Part shown: piece by piece, positions 1 to 12,229 of the stretch
Layout of the letters: each line of letters opens with the position of its first letter
How positions within the stretch are numbered: position 1 is the first letter of the stretch
DNA from: Amyelois transitella
Lineage: Eukaryota; Arthropoda; Insecta; Lepidoptera; Pyralidae
NCBI RefSeq assembly: GCF_032362555.1
Contig: NC_083518.1
Location: 12,501-76,500, forward strand
Direction: 5' to 3'
DNA length: 64,000 bases
The notes under the pieces: model-generated
What the model was told of the DNA's origin: nothing
Database searches by the model: none
What the model saw: only the letters and a program-made list of their open reading frames with translations
Program-made: the position numbers and the translations under genes

Positions 1-3000
1 ACCTAACCCGTCGTTGACCTAACCCGTCGTTGACCTAACCCGTCGTTGACCTAACCCGTCGTTGACCTAACCCGTCGTTGACCTAACCCGTCGTTGACCT
101 AACCCGTCGTTGACCTAACCCGTCGTTGACCTAACCCGTCGTTGACCTAACCCGTCGTTGACCTAACCCGTCGTTGACCTAACCCGTCGTTGACCTAACC
201 CGTCGTTGACCTAACCCGTCGTTGACCTAACCCGTCGTTGACCTAACCCGTCGTTGACCTAACCCGTCGTTGACCTAACCCGTCGTTGACCTAACCCGTC
301 GTTGACCTAACCCGTCGTTGACCTAACCCGTCGTTGACCTAACCCGTCGTTGACCTAACCCGTCGTTGACCTAACCCGTCGTTGACCTAACCCGTCGTTG
401 ACCTAACCCGTCGTTGACCTAACCCGTCGTTGACCTAACCCGTCGTTGACCTAACCCGTCGTTGACCTAACCCGTCGTTGACCTAACCCGTCGTTGACCT
501 AACCCGTCGTTGACCTAACCCGTCGTTGACCTAACCCGTCGTTGACCTAACCCGTCGTTGACCTAACCCGTCGTTGACCTAACCCGTCGTTGACCTAACC
601 CGTCGTTGACCTAACCCGTCGTTGACCTAACCCGTCGTTGACCTAACCCGTCGTTGACCTAACCCGTCGTTGACCTAACCCGTCGTTGACCTAACCCGTC
701 GTTGACCTAACCCGTCGTTGACCTAACCCGTCGTTGACCTAACCCGTCGTTGACCTAACCCGTCGTTGACCTAACCCGTCGTTGACCTAACCCGTCGTTG
801 ACCTAACCCGTCGTTGACCTAACCCGTCGTTGACCTAACCCGTCGTTGACCTAACCCGTCGTTGACCTAACCCGTCGTTGACCTAACCCGTCGTTGACCT
901 AACCCGTCGTTGACCTAACCCGTCGTTGACCTAACCCGTCGTTGACCTAACCCGTCGTTGACCTAACCCGTCGTTGACCTAACCCGTCGTTGACCTAACC
1001 CGTCGTTGACCTAACCCGTCGTTGACCTAACCCGTCGTTGACCTAACCCGTCGTTGACCTAACCCGTCGTTGACCTAACCCGTCGTTGACCTAACCCGTC
1101 GTTGACCTAACCCGTCGTTGACCTAACCCGTCGTTGACCTAACCCGTCGTTGACCTAACCCGTCGTTGACCTAACCCGTCGTTGACCTAACCCGTCGTTG
1201 ACCTAACCCGTCGTTGACCTAACCCGTCGTTGACCTAACCCGTCGTTGACCTAACCCGTCGTTGACCTAACCCGTCGTTGACCTAACCCGTCGTTGACCT
1301 AACCCGTCGTTGACCTAACCCGTCGTTGACCTAACCCGTCGTTGACCTAACCCGTCGTTGACCTAACCCGTCGTTGACCTAACCCGTCGTTGACCTAACC
1401 CGTCGTTGACCTAACCCGTCGTTGACCTAACCCGTCGTTGACCTAACCCGTCGTTGACCTAACCCGTCGTTGACCTAACCCGTCGTTGACCTAACCCGTC
1501 GTTGACCTAACCCGTCGTTGACCTAACCCGTCGTTGACCTAACCCGTCGTTGACCTAACCCGTCGTTGACCTAACCCGTCGTTGACCTAACCCGTCGTTG
1601 ACCTAACCCGTCGTTGACCTAACCCGTCGTTGACCTAACCCGTCGTTGACCTAACCCGTCGTTGACCTAACCCGTCGTTGACCTAACCCGTCGTTGACCT
1701 AACCCGTCGTTGACCTAACCCGTCGTTGACCTAACCCGTCGTTGACCTAACCCGTCGTTGACCTAACCCGTCGTTGACCTAACCCGTCGTTGACCTAACC
1801 CGTCGTTGACCTAACCCGTCGTTGACCTAACCCGTCGTTGACCTAACCCGTCGTTGACCTAACCCGTCGTTGACCTAACCCGTCGTTGACCTAACCCGTC
1901 GTTGACCTAACCCGTCGTTGACCTAACCCGTCGTTGACCTAACCCGTCGTTGACCTAACCCGTCGTTGACCTAACCCGTCGTTGACCTAACCCGTCGTTG
2001 ACCTAACCCGTCGTTGACCTAACCCGTCGTTGACCTAACCCGTCGTTGACCTAACCCGTCGTTGACCTAACCCGTCGTTGACCTAACCCGTCGTTGACCT
2101 AACCCGTCGTTGACCTAACCCGTCGTTGACCTAACCCGTCGTTGACCTAACCCGTCGTTGACCTAACCCGTCGTTGACCTAACCCGTCGTTGACCTAACC
2201 CGTCGTTGACCTAACCCGTCGTTGACCTAACCCGTCGTTGACCTAACCCGTCGTTGACCTAACCCGTCGTTGACCTAACCCGTCGTTGACCTAACCCGTC
2301 GTTGACCTAACCCGTCGTTGACCTAACCCGTCGTTGACCTAACCCGTCGTTGACCTAACCCGTCGTTGACCTAACCCGTCGTTGACCTAACCCGTCGTTG
2401 ACCTAACCCGTCGTTGACCTAACCCGTCGTTGACCTAACCCGTCGTTGACCTAACCCGTCGTTGACCTAACCCGTCGTTGACCTAACCCGTCGTTGACCT
2501 AACCCGTCGTTGACCTAACCCGTCGTTGACCTAACCCGTCGTTGACCTAACCCGTCGTTGACCTAACCCGTCGTTGACCTAACCCGTCGTTGACCTAACC
2601 CGTCGTTGACCTAACCCGTCGTTGACCTAACCCGTCGTTGACCTAACCCGTCGTTGACCTAACCCGTCGTTGACCTAACCCGTCGTTGACCTAACCCGTC
2701 GTTGACCTAACCCGTCGTTGACCTAACCCGTCGTTGACCTAACCCGTCGTTGACCTAACCCGTCGTTGACCTAACCCGTCGTTGACCTAACCCGTCGTTG
2801 ACCTAACCCGTCGTTGACCTAACCCGTCGTTGACCTAACCCGTCGTTGACCTAACCCGTCGTTGACCTAACCCGTCGTTGACCTAACCCGTCGTTGACCT
2901 AACCCGTCGTTGACCTAACCCGTCGTTGACCTAACCCGTCGTTGACCTAACCCGTCGTTGACCTAACCCGTCGTTGACCTAACCCGTCGTTGACCTAACC

Positions 3001-3050
3001 CGTCGTTGACCTAACCCGTCGTTGACCTAACCCGTCGTTGACCTAACCCG
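1..3050. repeat. 16-bp tandem satellite, 190 copies plus 10 bases
   Basis: The unit is ACCTAACCCGTCGTTG, repeated head to tail 190 times plus ten further bases, with no variant that I can see. It runs off the left edge of the window, so the full length is unknown. The unit contains CCTAA, the complement of the insect telomere repeat TTAGG, next to a CCCGTCGTTGA segment that is not telomeric. The array stops abruptly at 3050, where ordinary AT-rich DNA begins. Such homogeneity points to recent amplification or continuing homogenisation. It may be subtelomeric, interstitial or an assembly-edge satellite; the window cannot decide. Confidence 0.97.
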
Positions 3051-3184
3051 CCCTCCCGGGCAATCTTGTTTCTTTAGATTCTATTGAACGTGAAACTTCA
3101 TCGCGTGTTACTTTGGTTACAGTGCCATCTATTCTCGGAACGTTGTAAACTTTATTTTTCTTTTTTTCTTTTTTTTCTTGTTAG

Positions 3185-3285
3185 TTTAGTTAGTTGCAGG
3201 ATATACAGAGCCAACAGTCTTGTAAGCTTCTCCCTTAGTCGCCTTTTACGACATCCATGGAAATGAGCAACCTATTCTCATTTAA
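3185..3285 (-). mobile_element. SINE fragment (Metulj-like family)
   Basis: Blocks shared with the other SINE copies in this window are present: the 'agagccaacagtctt' block followed by 'cccttagtcgccttttacg' and 'acatccatgg'. The middle of the element is deleted. The family name is from memory. Confidence 0.7.
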
Positions 3286-4005
3286 AAATGTTTAAAGCGA
3301 AACCATATCGTGTTTTATTTTAGATCAGCGCCATCTATTTTTATTTACTAACTGTGACTTTATTTTCAGTAAGTTTCTTTTTTTTTTTTTTTGTATATTT
3401 TCTTTGTTTTTTTTTTTAAATAGTGTCATATCACTTTCCAGAAGGGATAGACAGAGGGATATCAGGGATAAAGGCTCTGTACTCTGCCTCTGTACTCTGC
3501 CATAAAAAGTCAATCCTTTTGTGTTTATGATCTGATCTGATATTTTTCTATTTGTATTACATTGTTGAAGCTCATATACGGATGTATACAAAGGAGGATT
3601 CCTTTGTGCCGCATTGACGCAATACACGCGTCCGATTGTGTTTTGTTTTTTCTTTTCCATTTACGAATTAAAGTCAAAATTTTATTCAAAAACAGCTCCG
3701 TATTTTTATTTTACAAATCCCAAAAATAATAAGCGACACTTCAAGACATACATATTCATTATTATAATTATACTCTTCATCGAGCAATATTCAGTATTAT
3801 ATAATCTCCGGTATTTTTAATCCCATTTGGAACTCTTCAAAAATTATATATTTAACTGATACATTCTAATTTTTTTTCTCCTATACCCAAGTGAAGGATG
3901 ATTTTAAAATTGTTACAGAATTAAACAATTTAACATTATTGATATTTTTATGGCTTTTTTACAAAGATGGCGTAATAAATAAAACAATTGGTTTACATGA
4001 ACAAA

Positions 4006-4011
4006 TTTATT
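4006..4011 (-). terminator. Candidate poly(A) signal for the RGS gene
   Basis: TTTATT on the plus strand is AATAAA on the minus strand, about 355 nt past the RGS stop codon. A second AATAAA lies at 4048-4053. Which one is used cannot be told from the sequence. Confidence 0.45.
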
Positions 4012-4366
4012 CGTTGACTCGTCATCGGCAAACTTAATTGGTCCACCTTTTATTGCTTCTAACTAGAAAGTGCATCGATAAGGAAACGGGAGAGGGTGAC
4101 GGCGAGGCGGGCGCCGCGTCGGCCGAGCCCGGCGCGGAGCGGCCGGTGGACCAGCGAAGTTGCCGCGGCGGCGGGCGCGCGCGCACCTACTCTTACACTT
4201 AACCTAACTATATACAAAATTAGTACCCGTTCAATTAAAGTATATCGAGGCTATATACAGAATAGAAAATATACTCGCGAGGACACTAGTATCCCGACGG
4301 GGTCTCGGTGGCTCTCGGACCGCGGCGCGCCCCACGGACACGCGCCGCGCGTCGCCGCGGTCGCCG

Positions 4367-7196
4367 TCACTGCGGCGAGGCCGCGGCGGGGGCGGGGGCG
4401 GGGGCGGGGGCCGGCGCGGGGGACGCCGCGGCCTCCGACGTGGACAGCCGCGCCAGCGCCTTGTACAGCGGCGAGTTGACGAACCGCGGGTACGAGTCCC
4501 GGTGCATCAGCGTGTAGATCTGCAGCTGCGCCTCGTCGAACGTGTGCGGCGTGGGCTCCACCATGTTGCGGTTCACCACCTCCCGCACCCGCGAATCCAA
4601 CGACACCTGCAAACAATCAATTGGATCAGTCTTCGTTCAACTAATGCACAGTACAGTCCTCGCATTATAACTACAGCTGACCTCTTTGGGCGAGAGTATG
4701 GAAATGTAGTCCTCGTAAATGAAACGCGCCTTCTCCTCGACGGCGTCAGGGTCGGTCTCCCGCTTGAGCTCCTCGCACGCGAGCCAGAACATGATGTTCT
4801 CCTCGCTGTATTCGCCACGAAGGAAATCTCTGAACACCTTGCGCCCGGCTGCAACAATGATACACATACATACAGAGTGTAATGTACATTCTAATATATA
4901 TAACTGCCGAAAAAAATTAATAAGCCCTCCGGGATAAGTAAGAATACACATGACATACAGACACTTGTTCTTGTAGTAAGTAAGAACAAGTGTCTGTATG
5001 TCCGAGGAGTCAATAAATCTAGATGCAAGGAAAACCAAAAACGACTGACCAGCACTTCGCATGAGGCGGTCGAACGACTGGCCCCAGCTCTGAATCTCCT
5101 CCAGGGTAGGGCTGCAACACAACACACGTAGTCAGTTAACTTTCCAAGTCAAAATTTTGTTATACCTACTATCCGACATGATTTAGTGGTAAAAGGAAGG
5201 TATAGAGTATGTGAAATTACATTTGATTATATGACTTTGAATTAAATTTGAAAGGTTATTCCGATTTCCATTAATTACAAACATGTAGGTACCTACATGA
5301 ATTTGAATGCATTTTTTTAATCGTAGTGCAGGTTTATTTTTTAAATACTGGATTAAATATAAAGTTGCAAGTATTTTAATACAGCTAATTTATTTTCTGC
5401 ACGTTATTATTTACTTAAGAGTATTTCAAAACAGCACGCTGCAAAAGAAAATTATAATGTAAATTAAAATTATTTATGGCGTTTGAGGCTTATAAGGATA
5501 CGGATAGCAGACTTCAGTGGGCCAGAAATTGTAAAAAAAGATCGCGTTGATTACTCTTCTTCCACGATATACAGTAGTCATCTCTTTTGATTGTTTGGTG
5601 CTGTTCTCCTAGCAAGTTGTGTACGATTTGGCAATAAACAATGGTACTCACGGCGCGTCGCCGTCGGCCAGCAGGGGATCCTGGGGCCCGGGCTCGCGCG
5701 GCTTCTTGCCCGGGCCGCCCTCCGACCCGCGCGCCGCCAGGCTGCAACACCAACAGTCCAATGTCACCACATTCACCTCTCTGCTCTTTGGCTACATATA
5801 CATCCTGAACTAACTATGTAATATGTGATAGTTTGCAAGACTTGACGGACGATAAAATCTAATATCTTACTTTTTTTATTTCATGAAATGCAAATGCTCT
5901 TGTTACTGCCTGGTAAGTACTCCTTTCTTGGCTGTTATGCTTCGAATCCTATCCTATTCTTATTATATACTTAGGGTTAAAGTTCACCTTACTAGGTGAA
6001 GTCATACGACATTCACTATTTCGTAATTTAAGTAGAAACATTTTCCAAGAATGGCCCCAAAAATATTCAAAATATCACAAATCACGATGATCTGACAAAG
6101 CTTAAGGTAAAACAGTTGAATATATAATTGAGCGACATCAGTCACTATTTGCTTTATATTTGGAATTGCTTTGCTGTACAAAATGTGAAGCAGGGTGCCG
6201 GGCGCGGGGGTGCGGGGGGCGCGGGGCCGGTGTTGGAGTTCACAACTCACCACTTTGCCCTGAAACAAACATAAATAAAATTATTATTTTGGCGACAATC
6301 ACAAATAACTGAATGTTTTATTCTGCGCTAGATCTCAATCTAGGATGCGTTTTGTATGAAGTACCTACCGTAAAATGTTCCTACTTTGCTCCTTTAAGGT
6401 TAATTATGCTCCAATTTTCTGAAATGTTTTGTCGCTTGATATGTCCCAAAAGGTGCGACATTAAATTCAATTGTGAACGCACCCAAAAATATTTATTTAT
6501 GAGTGAAGAAATATAACATAACTTCTCTTATAAATATGGTTTATTTTGATTTTTCAAATTTTTCGACACTTGTTACTATAAAAAAGGTAAAACGTAACAT
6601 TACTGGAGCATAGTTTTAAAAAGCAAGGCATAATATTGCTCAAAAAGCTTCTACAATGAAGATTGGTCGTGAAATGTACCTATAGGAGCATAGTTATGCA
6701 TAACATAACCATGGGTAACTTTTCTCCTTATTCGTAGTTTTATATATATTATGGAATGCTTAATTGCGCTGATTTAACTTCAAAAATGTGTTACATAATA
6801 TAATATTCTTCAAATAAATACTTCGGTGTCTATTCATCATTAATAATCAAAACAATATTCATAATTAATTTTTTTTGGAGCAAATATTGGAGTAAAGTTG
6901 AACCACTCTACGGTAGTCTATTTCTTGGCGAGATTTGTCGATAGATTAGACGTTTAGGCTGACAATGTCTACTCTCCTACGATGTAACAGATGACGGCCG
7001 CCAGGTTTCGCTAAAGTTTAGTCGATTTGTGGACGACGGTCATTTGTTTAGTTTAGACTAGCCTTAGCTCACCAAGTGTGGTGTAACAGCCGCACACTCA
7101 CCAACTACAGGAGCAGCAGCAGCACCAGCACAGACAGCACGGCTTGGCGGCGGGCGCGGGCCGGCAGCCGCGCGCCAGCGCTGACAAGCTGCACAT
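4367..7196 (-). CDS. Dhit: RZ-subfamily regulator of G-protein signalling (RGS19/RGS20, Double hit)
   Basis: GTPase-activating protein for G-alpha i/o subunits, acting at membranes. Coding exons, 5' to 3' on the minus strand: 7196-7102, 6259-6251, 5741-5652, 5111-5050, 4848-4682, 4606-4367. All junctions have AG/GT ends and the phases join into 220 aa, close to human RGS19 (217). Exon 1 encodes a cysteine string, CCLCWCCCCSCSW, the palmitoylated hallmark of the RZ subfamily. Next comes an EEIQSWGQSFDRLM segment, then the RGS box, with EYSEENIMFWLACEELK and HTFDEAQLQIYTLMHRDSYP. The C-terminus is rich in alternating Ala-Pro. The start codon lies directly after a splice acceptor, so a non-coding first exon upstream (higher coordinates) is expected; a donor-like site near 9237 is one candidate. 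The neighbour chn is divergent. The fly name is from memory; the subfamily assignment is firm. Confidence 0.93.
4952..5002. repeat. Perfect 21-bp inverted repeat with 9-nt loop in an RGS intron
   Basis: Arms 4952-4972 and 4982-5002 are exact reverse complements, with core ACAGACACTTGTTCTT. The hairpin lies in the intron between the exons at 5050 and 4848. It is unrelated to the MITE families seen elsewhere here. Confidence 0.85.
5112..7101. other. RGS introns
   Basis: Apart from the exons at 5652-5741 and 6251-6259, this is AT-rich intron sequence. I recognised no transposon or RNA gene in 5112-5651, 5742-6250 or 6260-7101. Confidence 0.55.
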
Positions 7197-7444
7197 CTGG
7201 AATGAGCCACAGCACTCACAAATAATATACTAAGCAATGTTCACCCCATCTCACACACAAAGGCATCATCTGGATTTCTTTGATAGACCTCCTCCAAACA
7301 ATTTCTACTTGAAAACTTTTCTTTGATAATAATATTTTAATTTTGCTCGTCAAAAAGCAGCTGCGTGGCGGATATGGTATTATGTAATGTGCACCAATTC
7401 AGAGGCAATGGGTTTATCTATACATTTTAGATTTAAGTGAAAGT

Positions 7445-7808
7445 AGGGTTGCCAACTTTTATTTACAAAAAAAAAACGTATAAAATTGTTTGAATGGGAA
7501 AGAATAATGTATTTGGAAGATAAAAAAGTATTTTTCAAATTTTATGGTTTTATTGCCTTAAAAACGTATTTTTGTGTGCTTTTATCACATGCTAACAATT
7601 TCTTGCAACCTTTAAATGTTTCGAAGGTTGTTTGAAATCAAAATTTAAATGTAAATAAATAAATAAATAATGAGTGTTTTGTTTTACGCACCACAGTAAA
7701 AGTTGGAAATAATGTATTTTCGCATACTTTATTTGTATGCAAAAGTATAAAGTATTATTATCAAAAATAAAGTAGAATACGTTATTATAAAGTATGGTTG
7801 GCAACCCT
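7445..7808. mobile_element. hAT-like MITE
   Basis: The ends are inverted copies, tagggttgccaac on the left and gttggcaaccct on the right. The interior is AT-rich and non-coding, about 364 bp. The termini resemble hAT transposons. Flanks carry an imperfect direct repeat (aagtgaaaag on the left, aagtgaaagg on the right) compatible with a short target duplication. Confidence 0.6.
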
Positions 7809-7932
7809 AAGTGAAAGGGTAGTGAAAATCATTATACAGTTTGTTCCCACTGGTAGCTAACATCATCTTTCGGTAACACTTTTCAATGAAGTATCGATTG
7901 ATTTACAAATTCAGAAATTAATTCAAAAAAGA

Positions 7933-8085
7933 GTAGGACAACTCCATTTCTTACTCATGGATGTCGTAAAGGCGACTAAGGGAAAAGCTTATGAACTAGG
8001 GATTCTTCTTTTAGGCGATGGGCTAGCATACCAAACTTTTCAAGACCGTTGGCTCTGTCTACCTTGCAAGGGATAATATACCGCA
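7933..8085 (+). mobile_element. SINE copy, partial
   Basis: Shares blocks with other copies: 'atggatgtcgtaaaggcgac', 'taaggg', 'aggcgatgggctagc', 'gttggctctgtctacc', 'caagggata'. A short remnant like the gtgccgggaa end of the family lies near 8325-8342. Confidence 0.75.
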
Positions 8086-8429
8086 GAATATGTTTTGCAT
8101 TAATTTGCCTCTGAGGCAATGCTACTACGAAAAGATTCAAAGCCTATTTCTGAGAGAACTTCATATCTCTTTATAACTACCGACTTAGATTTTCAGATTA
8201 TGGGTAGGAGATATTGGTATTGTATAAAATTACTTAGTTTAATAGTGGTTGTATCGCATAGGATCTACATGCCTACATGCCTATATCTGATAAATTTGCT
8301 TATTCTCTTAGGTGCTATTCTAATGTGCCGGGAAACACACGGTATGTTCGGTGCTGGGTTATTGTTGTGAATTGAAAATTGCTACTTCAAAGGGTATACT
8401 AGTTTTACAAAATTTGTCAAATGACTCGA

Positions 8430-9310
8430 TGCATATTGGTTGGGGAGGGGCGGGCGCGGCGCCGGCGCAAGGCGCGGCCGCTGCACCGCCAGCACAGCCC
8501 CGGGGGCAGTGGGTGAGGGTCACCGGCGCGGGCGGCAGCGGGGGCAGAGCGGCGCGCGGGTGCGCGTATTTATAGTTTGCGCGCTCTCATTGAGGCGACG
8601 AGTGCGCGTGTTTACAGGCCGCCGCTAAATCTGTGCGCCGTCCGCCGTCCGCGCTGATTGTAAACAAGCGACCACCGCGCTGGCCGCGGGCGTGTCTGTA
8701 CCGCCACGCGCTGCGCGTACCAGTTTTCGCCGTTTACCGCGCAGCAGAATAATGACAAAAATGTACTCTACATTGCAGATATCATGATCGATTACTACTA
8801 ATTGCACATTTTTTAAATCTCACGTCAATAATCATTCGTCACTTTAATGTGCTATCAATTGAGAGAAACGGCTACGTCATCGTCCATTGAACGATTTTGG
8901 CCGAGGCGACGACTGTGCGGTGTCGGCGCGGCCAGCGCGCGGGGCGGCGGCGATCGATGCGGCGTCGCTCACCTGCCGGCGGCGGGCGGTCGGGCTGAGC
9001 GGCGGCGGGCGGCTCGCCGGCCACGCCGGCGCTAGCGGGGGCGCGGGCGCGGGCGCGGCATGCGGCGAGCGCGCGGCCGGCGGCGGCTGCGGGCGCGGCG
9101 ACGGCGGCGAGGGCTGCACGGGGACGGGCCGCGGTCGGGGCGCGACTGACCATCGACCGCGCCGCGCGCCGCCCCCGCGCCCCGCCCGCCCTCGCGCGCA
9201 CGCGCACCGCCCGCCGCGCGCCGCCGTCGATACCTGCCGCGCTGCGTGCTCCGGCTGCGGCTCTACTTGACACCCCGCGGCTGTCGCATCCAGACCGACA
9301 CCTTTCACAC
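8430..9310. other. CpG-dense patches in the RGS-chn intergenic region
   Basis: Two strongly GC- and CpG-rich blocks, 8430-8740 and 8890-9270, stand out from AT-rich surroundings. They are open in several frames on both strands, as composition alone would give, so I call no coding gene. They lie upstream of the minus-strand RGS gene. A minus-strand donor (GCAG|gtatcg) near 9237 would suit a 5' UTR exon. Probably promoter or first-exon sequence. Confidence 0.4.
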
Positions 9311-10467
9311 ATTGCTATCTAATTGCATACACAAGAAAAATTTACCATTTGATATAGGGTTTTATTTATACATATTTTTAGTGTCAAACAAAAAAAAGTC
9401 TTCAGGGTAACAAATAAGGGCAACCATTCGGCGATGGCATGGCTACGGGAGGCGTAACGTTTATCTTCAGCCCCCTAGAAGGGGGGTGAGTAACACACAA
9501 CTAAAAGACACTAATAAGATTTTGTAGGGAGTCAAGAAAGGTGCGCTGTAAGAGAGGAAACTCGAGAGCAGCGCACTCCGAACATGAGTCGGCGACGATA
9601 ACCGGAAGGTTGGTAGAGCCGTGGGTGGTGGTGGGTGGTGTACCCTTTATATGATCGGCGGGGCGAGCGTGGCATGCATGACGACGTTTCAATCGCGCGA
9701 TAAACTGTCGCTGTCCCATGCCGCGTCATAATAAACAGCGGAACAGCGATAGTAGCTACATATATCGCGCGACAAAACGACGTCGCGCGTGCCACGCTAG
9801 CCCCGCTTGATATACACGCATATATATACACGTATGATATGACCACAAGATACAATGGCAATTTTTATTGCATTTGAAATTTAAAAACAGTAACGAATTG
9901 CTACCCTTTTGTCTCAAAGGAAGCTCTCAAGTTTGTATGCCTTTTCCAGAGCAGCTGGCATAGATTACGTTTTGTGTCCGCTACCAGGCCGCTAACTACC
10001 CGGCATGTAAACAAGCTAAGAATGATGAGACGAAGAAGGGCGAGGAGAAAACATCTTTAAAAATAAATGAACGTAATTTACATGATTTGTTTACTTATAG
10101 GTTTACTTATAGCTATGTAAAAAAGTTTTTACATCACCTGAATGAGGAACAAAGTGTTTTTCATAAAAATCTGTTGATGTAATCTATGCATAGCCGTCGA
10201 CAGGTGTGTGTAGTGGGGGGTGGGGGGAGAGGGGGACAGCGCGCGGCGGCCGGATCCGGAACCGGATATGCGCCGCACGCTGCTCCGCTCGCCGGACGCC
10301 GGACGGACGGCTGATGAAATGGTACATGTTGGAACTCTCGTTTGTCACTGAAACAAAAGCCATGAACACTTATTATTAGAAAATTTACATACAAATTCTC
10401 TCAAGCTCTTGTCTCAAAATGTGACCCTTTTTATATTTAAGTACTCGAAATTTTAAGATTTATTTCT

Positions 10468-10742
10468 TGTGTACATACATATAATCATGTTTATATTCCT
10501 TACGGGGTAGACAGAGTCAACAGTCTTGAAAAGACTTATAGGTCGCGTTCTGCTGTTTGGCTTAATAATAGAGTTGAGATCTAATAAGTGACAGGTTGCT
10601 ACTTGCTAGCACATCGCCTCAAAGAATAATCTTAAGTTATAAACTTTATCCTATCCCTTAGTAGCCTTTTACGACATCCGTGTGAAAGAGATAGAGTGGT
10701 CCTGTTCTTTTTTATATTGGTGCCGGGAACCACACGGCATTT
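10468..10742 (-). mobile_element. SINE copy, near full length
   Basis: Starts with a tacatacatataatcatg tail, continues through 'ggggtagacagagtcaacag' and ends 'gtgccgggaaccacacggca'. This is the same family as at 25481, 29909, 57492 and 58428. Confidence 0.85.
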
Positions 10743-11024
10743 ATTTATTTCTTAATCCTGCATATCTAAGACACCGATGAAATTCGGAAAAAATAGTAAC
10801 TGTCTGGATAGGGTTTTCAGGATTATTATCTTTGATATACAAAATACTCAAAACAAAAGTTACCTAATCTGATTATTATTATTGTGTTGTGACAAAATTG
10901 AGAATTGTATTGAAATCGATATTCCAGATTGACGCTCACTATACCGCGTGGGTTGTCGCAGCATTGAGCCCTCGCCTAGCGCATGGCGAGACATGCCCGT
11001 GGCGAGACACGGGAGCTACGCCGC

Positions 11025-11066
11025 GCTACGACCCGCGCTACGACCCGCGCTACGACCCGCGCTACG
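11025..11066. repeat. 12-bp tandem repeat, 3.5 copies
   Basis: GCTACGACCCGC is repeated exactly three times, followed by half a unit (GCTACG). It lies in a local CpG-rich patch. Confidence 0.9.
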
Positions 11067-11162
11067 CAGAGCTACGGGCTACGACATGCTACTGCGCATG
11101 CCTGCTATACTGCGATACTGGTGCTATGAGAGAGATGTGACTTCCAGTCCGCCGTCTGTCTG

Positions 11163-11198
11163 AGATACCCTCAATATCTGTAGTTATTGAGGGTATCT
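11163..11198. repeat. Short perfect hairpin, 14-bp arms
   Basis: AGATACCCTCAATA (11163-11176) and TATTGAGGGTATCT (11185-11198) are reverse complements around an 8-nt loop. Confidence 0.85.
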
Positions 11199-12229
11199 GA
11201 AATAGACGCTATAATTATTTCTCTCGGTCATGACATCAATAAATATAGTTTAAATATATAATAATTACGTCAACAAATTACATTTGACCTAAAATTCTAT
11301 TTTAAAAATTTTGTTGAAGTTAATCTAATTCACAAATTTGCGACGGACTGATGACGAAAAATTATTGTTCCCCTTTATAAAGTTGGAACCCCTTTTTCTA
11401 TATTAAAATAGGTGTAAGAACACAGGGTATTTTTCGTTTTAAGATAAAGGCAATAAACGAAATTTATGTACCTACTAGGGTACTTTAGGAAGCAGCAGTT
11501 GCTGTGTTCTAATACTGATAATTGTACAATTGTAATGTACAAGAACATCACTTTCAAATCACAGAGCTATCAAGTATCAAGTACAAGAGTACAAGTTATT
11601 CTAAGTTGGGATGGGGTGAGAACTTATTTTGAGAATAATTTAACTTAGGGATTTTTATTTAACAAAGTAAAAGTGAAGGTCATATGAAAGCTGTGTAGCA
11701 CTTCAGACCTAATCTGGCTTACAGGTAGGTTTTGGTCAAACTCACTCAAAATTGTTGACAAAACTAATACACCCTATAACGTATGTACTGATACTTTGCC
11801 GTGTGGTTGCTTGCACTTCAGAATGGTCCGTCATCTCTCTCCAATAGATCTCGTAAAGGCGACTTCGGGAATAATCCAATGTGAGTTAAGTTGCCATGAA
11901 AAGAATGCGGAGATCAGGCGGAAGCCTCTTCGTGTAAAAACCTGGCTTACCCAATCCAGGATTATTGTCAAAAAGCGCACCTCGGGCTATTTTTTAAGCG
12001 GTGAAACGCCAAGAGGAAGAAGACAAAATGTACTGAATTGATTAGCGCTGTAATGAAAATCTTACAAAATAATAGGTTAGTGCGTACTTGGTATGTCAAG
12101 TAAGCACTAAGTTTAAAATGATAAAATTAAACGGAAGCGCAATTTTCTTTTTAATATTCTGTAGATAATGTGATTTACATGTATCAGTTGACAATCGCAT
12201 GATCAAGGAAGACAAAGACCGTCGAAGGA

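Larger units (their letters stand above)
3051..4366. other. Intergenic DNA and 3' UTR of the RGS gene
   Basis: This is AT-rich DNA between the satellite and the RGS stop codon. It includes T-rich runs near 3377-3417, a SINE fragment, and toward 4000-4366 the probable 3' UTR of the minus-strand RGS gene. I see no other gene. Small open frames here have no recognisable protein character. Confidence 0.6.
9311..12229. other. Intergenic DNA between RGS and chn
   Basis: AT-rich sequence with one SINE (10468-10742), a 12-bp tandem repeat (11025-11066), a hairpin (11163-11198) and a degraded repeat at about 11797-12030. The last shares a 'cccaatccagga' block with a repeat in an srGAP intron. A moderately CpG-rich stretch near 9560-9840 contains TATATA-type runs. 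No gene recognised. Confidence 0.5.

Noticed and set aside
1-3050. Possible CRISPR-like array
   Set aside because: The repeats are contiguous 16-mers with no spacers, in a eukaryotic genome.
8872-9312. Long Ala/Arg-rich ORFs on both strands
   Set aside because: Overlapping frames in CpG-rich DNA, explained by composition; no domain.
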